NCBI RefSeq assembly: GCF_029227915.1
Contig: NC_079877.1
Span: 26,995,851 to 27,059,850 of the forward strand
Length of the DNA stretch: 64,000 bases
Direction of reading: 5' to 3'
Origin: Hydractinia symbiolongicarpus
Lineage: Eukaryota > Cnidaria > Hydrozoa > Anthoathecata > Hydractiniidae
The notes under the pieces are model-generated. The model had not been told where the DNA came from, did not search any database, and saw only the letters and a list, made by a program, of their open reading frames with translations. Positions 1 through 16,435 of the stretch are shown piece by piece. Position numbers and translations under genes: made by a program. The number at the start of each line of letters is the position of its first letter. Within the stretch, counting starts at the first letter, position 1.

Positions 1-1730
1 TTAATTCTGCCTACATTCACTTAAAAGTTTGGTGGAAACACCTTTATTTACTAGTTAGTTAAACATGTGTTTTGAACACTTGTCTTATCTTTTTAAAAAA
101 GAAAAAAAAAAAAAAGTAAAAATAGTTACCAAGATGAGATTCGAACACACGACGACTCCCGTGTCGGTGCTCAGAGAGGCAAAAATTTCCATTCTTGTAG
201 GACACATTTGCGTTTTAATACAAGCTCACGAGCTTGTAACTATAAACCATACATCATTTTGTTTACATTTTTGTGAGTGCTAAATTGTTAATAATTGAAT
301 ATTTTTACGCAGTTGTCAAACGGGTGGCTAAATTAAAAAAACAATGGGATATATTTCTCTCTTTATTGTGATGGTCATGGGGTCAATCTACACAAAGTGA
401 TTTAAATAAGAAAAAGTTGAAGATCAAAATGGCAAAAATGTTGAATACCATGTAAAGAAAATATTTTTATTATTTTTTTCTACTTAACTTGCGAATAAAA
501 TAGCGAGTAAAAATAAATAAAGTAAAAAAAAAGGAAAAGGTGAAGCCACCATATTGCACGTTCGATTTGTTTTGAAGGTTTCCGGTTTGTATTTTTATTC
601 AAATTTGGCGCCATCTCATGTTAACAAACTTTATCGTTCGAAGTTGGTAGTATGTTGTTGAAAAGGGACTCAAAACATGAAAAAATATTGTTGTTGGTTA
701 TGACAGATATTTCTTAGTTCAGAGAAGTTTAAACGAAGGTTATAAAAAGCTGTTACTACTAAAGTACGTAAGATATTATGGCTGGCTGCCACAAAATAGT
801 TTCTTGTTCGCCTCTCCTTTAAACTTCTCCATAGGTCCTGCCTAGGAGCGTGCTTAGGTGTAGAGCTTATAAATTTTGTGCGAGAACTGTGCTGTGAATC
901 GTTGGGAACCCTAATCCAAAGGCGAATAGATCTAGACTACGTTTACATGTAGGCGGGATGAAACTTCTTCTTTGACCGACCTGAAAAAGAAAAGGTGTAT
1001 CTACCTGATGTGATAATAACTAAGTATCCAAGCTCGTCCTCTGTATCGGCCATTAATAATTTAAACCTGGGTCTTTATGTTTCATCATATCTACGATATG
1101 TTTTCGAAACAGCGTGAAGAATTATGCGGGAAAGGCATTTCGCGACGATGTTGGATCCACAAAATGTTAAAAAATTCTACTCGTGTAATTTTACCGATAT
1201 GATCACCTTTTGTCTGCTACAGGTTAGTGTCTGTACTGAGAGTCATTCAATGAAAATTGTTAGTAATGGAAAGAAAAAATTTAACAGCACACATCACCAA
1301 AATCCTTTCTATGACCTTTCAGACGACACGAACCCTAATTAAGTTCTTTTATTATCAGAGGCGCTATGTTCTGTCTCAGCTATTTAACTAGTTTACGTTT
1401 ACTTCTGACTAGATCATGTCAGACAGTAAAATTAAATGCGGATCAAGTGCATAGATTTTAGACAATTTCTTTTCCTTCGTAGGATGCTATTCACCTTAAT
1501 AACTTTGTTGTAATAACCGAAAAAAGTATAAAGAATACTGTAAAATTTCCAGAATGTGTTACCAATCGTATTCTTAAAAATCAAGAAGAGCTTACATAAG
1601 AGTCTGTCAACACCTGTATTTTTTGGATAATCGATACAAATATGCATAGAAAAGACGCTTCAAGACCCGAAAACTCAATAAATAAGAACAGCATTCTTTA
1701 AATATTCTAAGTTTAAAAATTGAAGAAACA
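1..1730. other. intergenic DNA downstream of eIF4A, no gene recognised
   Basis: AT-rich DNA without an open reading frame that shows a recognisable domain, signal peptide or paired splice sites. Open frames here are all under 100 codons and have no conserved motif. The only structured element seen is a possible tRNA-like B-box fragment near 125-175, listed separately. Confidence 0.5.
100..185 (-). repeat. tRNA-like B-box fragment, possible decayed SINE head
   Basis: On the minus strand a T-arm-like stretch, GTGTGTTCGAATCTCAT, matches the RNA polymerase III B-box pattern GTTCGAATC and is followed by a long T tract (A tract on plus). No convincing A box or complete cloverleaf could be drawn, so this is not called as a tRNA gene. 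A tRNA-derived SINE fragment is the simplest reading, but the match is short. Confidence 0.25.
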
Positions 1731-1733
1731 GGA

Positions 1734-1739
1734 TTTATT
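1734..1739 (-). terminator. candidate polyadenylation signal of eIF4A
   Basis: TTTATT on plus is AATAAA on minus, about 350 nt after the eIF4A stop. It is the nearest canonical hexamer. A variant ATTAAA lies only about 30 nt after the stop (2052-2057) and could be used instead. Which one is real cannot be decided from sequence. Confidence 0.3.
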
Positions 1740-2087
1740 AATATCATTTGTTACAGACACCCATCCCACGGTGGGGGAATGTGCCAATATATATATATAA
1801 ATACAAAAAAGAAACGAAACAAAATAAAAACACAATTGTTTTTTATGATTTATATCGACTAAAGCCAGTATAGTAAGTGTATACAGTTCACACTTTATGA
1901 ATTTTTTCGAAGTTTTACTATTTTTTTGTTTACAATTTTTTAGTAAAAACCTCGTGAAAATACCAATTACGCACCCTCCCATCAAAACCTAGACAATAAA
2001 ACAAAACAGAATAACCTCTTGATAAATTCTTTCTATAAATTGCAGCTTTTTTTTAATCACGATTACTCTGTCTCGGTTTTGTCTCGA

Positions 2088-7900
<5,813 letters not shown>

Positions 7901-7999
7901 GTCTGGGCTAAAATGAATACAAGATTGATACAAAATAAGTGAACTGCTAGAACTATAATTCAATAAAATCTGTCTATAACAGTCACTTAAAGGAGCCAT

Positions 8000-10900
8000 A
8001 AATATTGGCTGTTTGGGAAAGGTGGCTTCAAGACAGTTTTAGCTAATGTTTTTTAGATTAAATTGCATTATTAATCATGGTCTAAGATGTTTTGTCTCGC
8101 TAACAACCTCAGAAAACATGTTACCCTCTACCCAGAAAAATTCTACTCTAGTGACCACCAAATTAAACGTCTATGTTAATGCAACTAAATACACAATCAC
8201 ATACACAGGTTACCTGCTGCAGGCAGGTTTAAACAATACTAAAATCGGTTATTTCAGGTGAATGCTAACACAGGTTTCACTGTAAATAATTGTGAAAATA
8301 TCAGCCACCAAGAAAGCCTAAAAGACACAGGCAGATAGATAGATAGATAGATATTTTATTTAGAGCACAAAGATTACTAGTACTTATATTTTCAGCTAGA
8401 TTTTATGTTGCTTCTTATGATTGGCTAAATTCTCATTAGTAAACAGGAAGGCAAATTCTTTATTTCCTGTGTATGTGTGTACACTGTGAATATATCAACA
8501 TACTTGGAATGTTTTTTGTGTAAATTTGACGACTTTCGTATGTTTCCGTGTACATACAACGATTTGTCAACCTGAGTAAATATACCAAAATAGTAAAGAA
8601 TACAAAGTTTTGTATTGGGCAATGTAATAAAATTTCATCTTTTGAGAGGGATCTATTTTATCAGCAAAACTAGATGTCATTGAAGCCTTGTAGGTAAAAT
8701 AGCCATTGAATGGTGTTAATTTATTTCCAGGTCTATGAACATTTCAGTGTGCTAGAATTGGTAAGAAATTGGTAGCTATAGGCTCTATACTTTGCGTATA
8801 GCTACACTGTTGTTGTTCATTGCCGAATTTTCAGAAGCCTTTTTTTGCTTGTGAAAGTCATTATTAGTTGATGGTCTTTTCAAATTACATTGGCGGTTGT
8901 CCTCCGAAACTGCTCGCACTTTCCAGGAATTCGCCCGAACTCAAACGAAACATTCCTGAAATGAATTCCTTATACCACGCTTGAAGAGAAAGGAGTTTAT
9001 AAAGTTTATCTATAAGTTATTATCAAGTAAATCTTATCAAAGCCATCAAAAACAGTTCTTTTAAGACCTTCGCTACCGCATAGTAAGTTTATTAATTTTT
9101 ATAGTTTTTTAAATCATTTGTGGTGAATCTTGAAGGGGTTTGTGTCTGTGTTTTTGTTAGGGTCTATGCAAGTTTTTTTGGGTGAATACTTGATTTATTT
9201 TCAAAACGCTGAACTCGCTTGAAAACGCCTGCACTTATTACGTTTTATGGCGCTTATCTGCACCCTCGTATTTGACGTTTTGAGTGGCAACACGAAGATG
9301 GACAAAAACTTCTAGATACTCGAAATATAAGTCACTAAATCACTTTTATGTAGGTAATTTAACAGAATTTAAAGCACTGTTTTACACTTCAGGAAAATTT
9401 CTGGCAAGTTTTGAGTTATATCGATCATGACCCTATACTTTCTGTTTTATAGGAGGGGTGTCAAACAACAAATATTGTAGTTAAAGCTAGCTAGCTAAAA
9501 ACACAGTAAGACAGTTGAAAATGTTAACACATTGGAGTTACATGATATGAATTTATACACATAAAGGTCAAACCGTGTAGCAATCTTAGAACAACATGAG
9601 AGAAAATGCCCTATTAGTGTTTCACATTTTAGCTACCTTATTGTTCAAGTAAAATTCAACCAATCATTAGAAGGAACATTTAAAATCATTTTTGGTAAGT
9701 TTCATATTTTAGTAAACTTTATAGAGCGTAGGAAAGGCAAGATACCTTTGATTTGATTCATCGGTCATGTTTGCATGAGACTTCTCACTAGAAAAGAATT
9801 ACACATTCGAAGAGGCCTGGTCTACATAGCACTAGAATCCAACCCCCGCAGTTGAATAAAAACTTGCATAGGTCAGCAACATCAACTAGGCTGGAAGTTG
9901 GTTTTCGTAAACACGTGTTTTTGTTCTAAAAATTTAAAATGGTATCCGTGTCCTGAAAGAGGTTCTCAAACCAACCTTGTTTCTAGATCTTTTTCTGTTG
10001 AATCAAATGAAATGACTAATTTATAAGCATAGATCACACGAAGATCACAAGAGCAATATTATTGACTGATAAAATCTCTTTGTTATATTCAGTTTCTAAA
10101 ACATTCGCTGGTTTGTCTTGTAAGTAGTCAGGATTTTTCTCAAAAAGTTTCATGAACAAGAATGAATTTGTCTGTTAAAAAGCCCACCAAAACACCAAAA
10201 ATTCAACTTCCTGCTTAATCTCAATTCTCCATGCACAAAACACAGGCACAAAGTGGACATTTCTATTATTTATTAACTTCAAGCACAGACTCATTTGCGG
10301 GCAGAAAATTCTCTTGTTTTTCTTTTTCTTTTCTCTCAAGGTATTCGAGAGATCTTCGTAGCACCATAGGAGAATGAAAACACCAAATGAAAACACTAAA
10401 CGCGTCTTCAAAAATACTCATAAATTCACGTGAAAGAACTTTCGCGTTTTTCTGTTTTTTAATTTCCAAACACAAAAAACGTGAAAAAGGCGAAAATTGC
10501 TGCCCTTAAAGTAACTGTTGTATGTGCCATTTAGAACACCATTGTTAATAATCGCAACGGTGTTAAGACAAAGAACCCTGGGAGAAAGGTCAATTAAAAA
10601 CAGTAATTGCTGTCGGTCCTAACATAAAATAACGCTATCGGCCCTGGATTTGAGGTTTTCATTTACTCCTCTTTATCTGATTGGACAGCTGCATTGTTTA
10701 ACTTTAAAGGGAGAAAGTGTGTCCAGAAAAAGCTTTTAAGCAGCTGTTTGGAAAAATTCGCAAAAGTTTATTTCAGTAAATAGTAGGATCATTCGTGACG
10801 GAAAAAGCTTTTACTCGCATCGGATCACTGAGAGTTTCGCTATTATAAAGATCATAAAAACTTATTATAAAAACTAGTCAGACTGGATGAAAAATGAATT

Positions 10901-11415
10901 TCGTTTTGATTTGATCAACCACAAATGTTTTACCACGAAAATTTCTAATTTTATAGAACTTTGTAGGACCAAGAAAAGTTTTTTCGCAAAGCCTTTTTTC
11001 CCTAGCAAGGCTCACGGACAATATCACACAGCGCAACAATGAGGATATAGACAGCGCTTTTCAAGTTTATACCTAAGATGAAAAAAACATCACGTTTTTT
11101 ATGGGCAACATAGGTCGGGATCCTTCAAAAACGAAGCAGCTTGTAAGAAAACCTCAAACCCTGGGATGGATAAATAAAAAAACATTTTTTTAGACCTCAT
11201 TTGTTCAGAGTTTTGTTAATTTCATACAACGAAAAATGTGACTGTAATCGTTAGTCAAAATTATGTTGTGTTGTTTTTTAAAGAAGGCCTCTGAAGTTAG
11301 ATCGATTGATCTGCTTCCTGCACAATATGATCGATGCAATCGTAATAATATAGCATCAACAACATCACCTATTATTGTGAATTATTATATAACTAGTAGA
11401 TTGAACAAAGAAAAA
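8000..11415. other. intergenic region upstream of eIF4A, no gene recognised
   Basis: AT-rich DNA that should contain the eIF4A promoter and any 5' leader exon, but no TATA box or unambiguous leader exon could be picked out. Open frames here (for example 8046-8261 and 10175-10475) have no domain or supporting splice sites. A short GATA microsatellite is at about 8335-8352. Confidence 0.5.
8335..8352. repeat. (GATA)n microsatellite
   Basis: Four to five uninterrupted GATA units, seen directly. Similar GATA runs occur near 19931-19948. Confidence 0.8.
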
Positions 11416-11421
11416 ATACTT

Positions 11422-11660
11422 AGCGGAGATAGTGTAGTTGGTAGCGCATTCGACTTGTAATCATAACGTTTGAATTTGGAGTCCCCACTTTGGCGCACTT
11501 TAAATGTAAGGTTGTCAGCCCATTTGGTGTCATCTACTGACCGCTTATTGGCTTGCGTTGGCAGGCAAGCTAGTTAGGGCAATGCCATACGCATCTCTGG
11601 CGGTAGAGTAACATAGTTACAGGTAGAAGGGAAGATAAAGCAAGAAATTAGGATGAAATC
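11422..11660 (+). repeat. tRNA-derived SINE
   Basis: The head has a good polymerase III A box, TAGTGTAGTTGGTAGCGC, followed by a TTGTAATC anticodon-like loop and a degenerate B box (GTTTGAATTTG). It looks like a decayed tRNA-derived head. The downstream 150 nt, with TGGCGGTAGAGTAACATAG, would be the SINE body. Base pairing is too poor for a working tRNA gene. It shares the TTGTAATCA loop with the 27.4-kb element. Confidence 0.55.
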
Positions 11661-13557
11661 CAAGGACATTAAAACTTCCCGTTACTTCCTCTTATTTACT
11701 TACAAAAAATTGAACCCGCTGATACACTAAAAAATTCTTGCTTAGGAATTTGTTTACCAGTTGTCACGAAACGCTGATCAAGAAAATGTATGAGAGCATG
11801 TGCTTTAGTTTATTAACCAGCCTGTTCCAAGAAACGGGTGGGTTGACTTCTTTAAGCTTAAAAGCCAATGCAATGGCTTCAATAATGTATTGGCGTGAGT
11901 TTAGACGTCGTGCCGTAACGTCTAGAAAATGAACAAGAGAGACATTTTGAGCTACCTCAAAGAAAAATGAACACATCTACTTTGCCTGCTGCGAACAGAT
12001 AGACAGACAAACGCAATTACTGTATTATTATATCAGAAAAACACTTGGTGTTGTTGACATAACAACATATACAAGTTTAATTTCTCAGCTTACTAGACCA
12101 GTTTTCTTGTTTCTTTCGATTTACAAACCCTCTCACATGCGGACGGTTAGTTTTAATTTTATAAAGCAACTTGTTTTTTATTAAAAAAAAGTTTTATGCA
12201 TATCTCAGCAACATTCGCAATATACTAACTGCAAGCGTCAAAAAGCGTGATTGTTTTTGTCCTTTGTGAAATGTGCCCCCTTTTCGCAAAAGAAAAAAAA
12301 ACTTTAAGCAAGTTTCGCGCAAAGAAAAAATCGTCATAATTTATCCTTATTTCTCCACAAAACACGCCTAAGTTTCTCAGCTGCGAACAAACACACGTAC
12401 ACACAAACACATTATCTGTATTATTTTAGAGACTAGTATGTTAAAGGAATTAAAGTCTAGATTTACAACGTTTTTTTCTGTTCCTGAAAATACTAACTTT
12501 TACAATGCAATCGGTAATCTTACGGAGGTATAAATACCTCCATGGCAAACTCGATAATTTCTGCAATTTTCTGAAAAACACGGCCTTAAATGTTCTTAAC
12601 ATTTGAGGCCGAAAAATTATAAAAATAAGGCTATATCAAGTCTCAGCTAAAATCTAAATGTTCTTATAAGGAAAACGTATAGTAATTTCACTGGAATATC
12701 AGAAACGTAAAAATTAAGACTGATAAAAAATTTGGCCCAGCAAGTAAAACGTATTGGTAAAATTTCCTCCAGTAATGAAAAACTAAGCAATTTTTGTGGC
12801 AATCCCAATGATGTAGGAGTCCTAAGCCTCTCCTTCCGAGAGGTTTGTGATCCTTGTAGAAATCCCAAGAATTTTGTCCTGCGATCACGTGCTGTTACAT
12901 TTTTAGTGTTTTATAATTTCTTCAGCTGTATCAAAACCTCCTTGTTTTCAGGGATGACGACGAAAAATATGTAAACTTCCAGCATATATATTTTTATGGT
13001 ATACCATAAAAAAATATATGCTGAACGACCAATTTTCATGTTGTAAAAGCTATTTAGAGAAGAGAGGATTTAAGTGGCAATTCCTCAAGTTTTTTATTCT
13101 ACAATATGCTGATTTTGTAGCGCTGTACTTTTCCAGTCAGTGGTGTATATCAGCGCCCAGTGGGTGCTATAGAGGTTTTCGTGTTAAAATAAATTCATTA
13201 TTCAAATTATTACAGCGAAAAAAAAGGCGTAAACAAGAAACTTTAATTTAATGGGTGTCAATGGCTTTGTGTTTCTTTCATAAGCAACACGAGAGTTTGA
13301 TCAAAACTCAGTGTTACTTCTGCTTGTAGTAAATATTACTGCGCAGTTTTTTTCGCATGCCAAGATGTATTTTGCTCTTGACTTCCTTAAAAACATTCAG
13401 CTGAGCAACTTCTCCGTATGCTCTTTGTAGCCATTTTGAACTCTTACGTCAAGATTTTTTTGTCTTCAAATTTTACGACAAGATAATACAAATAAATTTG
13501 ACGTCAAATAATGTATCATACTTTGCAAATACTCAGTGACGAAAAGATCTCGCTAGA
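11661..13557. other. intergenic, no gene recognised; contains palindrome
   Basis: No supported coding region. Short open frames such as 11738-11932 and 12732-12974 have no domain. A near-perfect 44-bp palindrome at 12980-13023 is listed separately. The last few hundred bases should hold the promoter of the coiled-coil gene, but no core element is clear. Confidence 0.45.
12980..13023. repeat. 44-bp near-perfect palindrome
   Basis: Two 22-bp arms, left starting CAGCATATATAT and right ending ATATATGCTG, meet with no spacer at TATGGTATACCATA. Only one mismatch separates the arms. It could be a very short palindromic MITE or two abutting terminal inverted repeats; no clear target duplication was seen. 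Confidence 0.75.
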
Positions 13558-14444
13558 ATGGAAATCCAATATGTTAATGATATTGTTGGTATGGATTCTG
13601 TGAAACAGGTAAAGAGGTTCAAAAAAGTGCTAACCAGTTTGTCCCTGACTTTTTCGTCAGTTTGTGCAATACGTACTATAATATAAACTAATAGAGAGGA
13701 AAAATGACCCACAAAAAATGTTTTGTGTCTGGCTACAATTCGTTAAAATCTATTCACCCTTACTTTCAGGAAAAAAAGGAAGCTTACGAAGATAAGTTGA
13801 CATCCATAACTCAAGCTATTGAAAATGAAAAAAAACTTCGACAGGAGAGCGAAGAGGCCAGTAAAACGCATCTAGCGAAGATAAAACATCTGGAAGAGAA
13901 AATTACTGGTAACATAAAGGAATGTGACAAAGAGTTAGATCAGTTAAGCGCTAAAGTTAATGCCATACCGGAGATTATTGAAGAAGCAATGAAACCTGTG
14001 ATGAAGCTGGCTGCAGAAGCTGCTGAAAAATGTGAAAAAGAAAAGGTAAAAAGAATGGAGGTTGAAGGCGTACTGAAGAAGAAAGAAGGTGAACGCGATG
14101 CTATGATGAAGGAAAATGATGACTTGAATTGCTGTTCATTTAATATGGAGTGCAAAATCAAAGAATTAGAAGTAATCAACGCATATCAAAAGGATGCAAT
14201 CGATGAACTAAAAAGAAAAGTTGCTGAGATGGATGAGAAGTACATCCGATGTAAACAACAAACAAAAAGCTTCACCACCATGCTTCGCAACAAGTGTGCT
14301 GGCATTACAAATATTTTGCGTTGCAATTTTATTTGCAAAATTTTCCCAAGAAAGATTTCCAAAAAGAAACTGAAAGCTGTGGCTGCAATTGAGGAAGTTG
14401 AAGAACTGCTTCAGTTGCATGCTGCAGAAATACAACAATTCTAA
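13558..14444 (+). CDS. coiled-coil protein of unknown function, 2 exons
   Basis: Exon 1 (13558-13608) encodes MEIQYVNDIVGMDSVKQ and ends at CAG|GTAAAG. Exon 2 (13770-14444) begins after TTACTTTCAG. The phase-0 join gives 241 aa. A Met at 13704, further upstream in the same open frame, is really inside the 161-nt intron. The start at 13558 has A at -3 and G at +4, and an in-frame stop lies 21 nt before it. Residues of about 18-195 are rich in Glu, Lys and Ala with heptad-like spacing, so a long coiled coil is likely. A short Cys-containing hydrophobic patch (ILRCNFICKIF) and a basic KISKKKLK stretch follow. There is no signal peptide. I do not recognise the family; it may be lineage-restricted. 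Confidence 0.75.
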
Positions 14445-14700
14445 TTCCCTTATCCCATCCTACCTTTATCTTTTTTGTCTAAACTTTTTCTTGTCTTCCT
14501 TCCTGTTTTTTTTCTCCAGTTTTTTTGTCCGAATTTTTTTTTGAGTTTGTCTTCCTGGATTTTTTTTTATTGTTTTCTGTTTTTCTTCCTGATTTTTTTT
14601 CCTGATTTTGTTTTTCTCTCAACCTTTTCCGATTTTTTTGTTAGTTTTATTGACAATCACTTTCACAAACTACGCTTTAGTCAGGCACAAATGACCAGGG
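14445..14700 (+). repeat. T-rich simple repeat in likely 3' UTR
   Basis: About 200 nt of T runs broken by CC(T)GATTT and TCTTCC motifs directly after the coiled-coil stop. It is a low-complexity tract that keeps a frame open without any protein signal. No canonical AATAAA lies close by. Confidence 0.5.
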
Positions 14701-16435
14701 CATTAGATGCTTGTAATAAGTATCTTAGACGGAAGCGCTTTATTTCTTGGTGTGATAACATTTTATCTGTGAATTGGCGGCCACAGAAACTTGTGTTATC
14801 TTGCCAAACTAAAGTTGAGTCCTGATAACATGCTTGTCCTGAGAATGCAGCCCTTCTCTTCTTTTTTCGCTTATAAGTTTTCTTTTGTTTTTAGCGAGGT
14901 TTTACCGGCCACTTTTTTTTTAAAGAAGGAATTTGTATGAAGGCAGCCATAAGATGTCGTCGTGGAAAGGCGGCAAATACCCGACGACGTCTTATTTTGT
15001 TTTTAATAATTCTAGTCTTTCATTCTCATTTTGTTAATTTGGTTGTTCCTAGGTCTTTTTGTGATAAAGGTAGGGTGGGATACACGTCTATTATTTTTTG
15101 TAATTTATGTTTTGTAAATATATTCCCATAATGCATTTTATTACGTAGCTTTAATGGATTTCCTGACAATTAGGTCTGTGCTGTGTCAATATGAGCGTGC
15201 CAACATGCGGGTTTAGATGCGAAGTAATACAGATCAAGGGGGATAACTTTTTAACTGAGTTTGAGCTTTATGATCAAAATGATCCATTATAGACCAGTTA
15301 TGAAAGACTTTACCAAAATTTAACAATTGTCGATCGGCAAATGTTACATGATACTTTTAAACCAATTACAAGCCCGTATTTTCTAGGCTAGCCATTATGA
15401 CTTGAGGGAAGACATCTCGTTTAGCTACACTTTTCTGCGAGAGTGTCCGTAAAATTTCCGTGTTTTCCTTGAACCGAAATTATACCAGGTGACACTCCGA
15501 TCGAGAGAATAAAAAAACATCTAGGACAAGAAGCCTAGTATATAAACAGGAAGCCTAACGGCTCTCTCACCTATCACAAAAACGTCAGCAATCTTATTCC
15601 CAGCTTTCCTAAAGTTTATCAACTTCACATTTATTTTGATACTAGTCGATGAAGTCCATGGAAAAATCCACTGAGGCAGGAAAAATTTAAAAAGAAGCGT
15701 CATTTGAATTTTAATAAAATTTATTGTGTAAAGGAATTAGAAAGCACACATGAGAAGTATTTACTAAGCTGGATACTCTAAAACTTAGAATTAATACAGA
15801 TTTTTTATAAGAAACGTCTACAGTTTTGCCAAGGCTTGGCGTTCTTAATTTTTAACAGTTTAACTTTAAATGTTTTTATTTGTCTTCTTCTTAAAAAGTT
15901 GCGCAACTTATTTCAAATAGATGGCGTTGAAATGCAAATTTTTGATGACACATAAATATTAACAGGAAGAGAAAAACTGTCGGGAAATGATTGTTTTTAG
16001 CAATTTTAGACTGCATTTTCTTTGTTGTTAGAAATCTAGGCTGAGTATATACATTCTTACGATGTACAAAATCTCAGCTTCAACTTTTTTATAAACTAGA
16101 TTCGCGTAAACTCTTACATTTTCGCATATCTTTACTTCTAATAAAACAGTTCTGAGCAGTCGCATTAATTGTCACGCAGGAAAGGTAGAATCATACAAAA
16201 ACAATGCCAGTTTTTTTTTAATGCTCGTTGTATTATTCAATAAAAAGAAGAAACACCTAAAAATTACACAGATCAAATGAACTCTAGTTTTTAGTGCAAA
16301 CGATATTTGGGACATTCTTTGCTTCAAGAGAACTAGAAATTTGAGCGGAAGAAGGTTGAAAACCCGCCTTAAAGTTCATTTTAATCGTTCAAAAACAAAT
16401 ATTAGGCAGAAGTTCGTTCACATTTAAAAAGAGGT
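14701..16435. other. intergenic, hairpin and Helitron end only
   Basis: No gene seen. It contains a 14-bp hairpin at 14949-14995 (ATAAGATGTCGTCG against its complement with one G:T pair, 19-nt loop) and a Helitron 3' end at 15641-15740. The 16.1-16.4 kb part is the likely 3' UTR and downstream flank of the acidic repeat gene. Confidence 0.45.
15641..15740 (-). mobile_element. solo Helitron 3' end (long family)
   Basis: On minus the sequence CCTGCCTCAGTGGATTTTTC, then CATGGACTTCATCGACTAG, matches the terminal hairpin and CTAG end of the elements at 51-52 kb and 63.6 kb. The preceding AAAATTCAAATGAC also matches the 63.6-kb copy. No 5' end was found, so this is a fragment. Confidence 0.6.

Noticed and set aside
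100-185. Functional tRNA gene on minus
   Set aside because: Only a B-box/T-arm-like piece is recognisable; acceptor and D arms cannot be formed.
10175-10475. Overlapping 78- and 69-codon minus frames
   Set aside because: Low-complexity, mutually overlapping, without domain or splice evidence.
11428-11502. tRNA-Thr gene
   Set aside because: A box and TTGTAA loop fit, but the anticodon and T stems do not pair and the B box is degenerate.
13704-13769. Met at 13704 as the start of the coiled-coil protein
   Set aside because: This stretch ends in TTACTTTCAG and lies between a good donor (13609) and the exon 2 acceptor. The upstream exon joins in phase.
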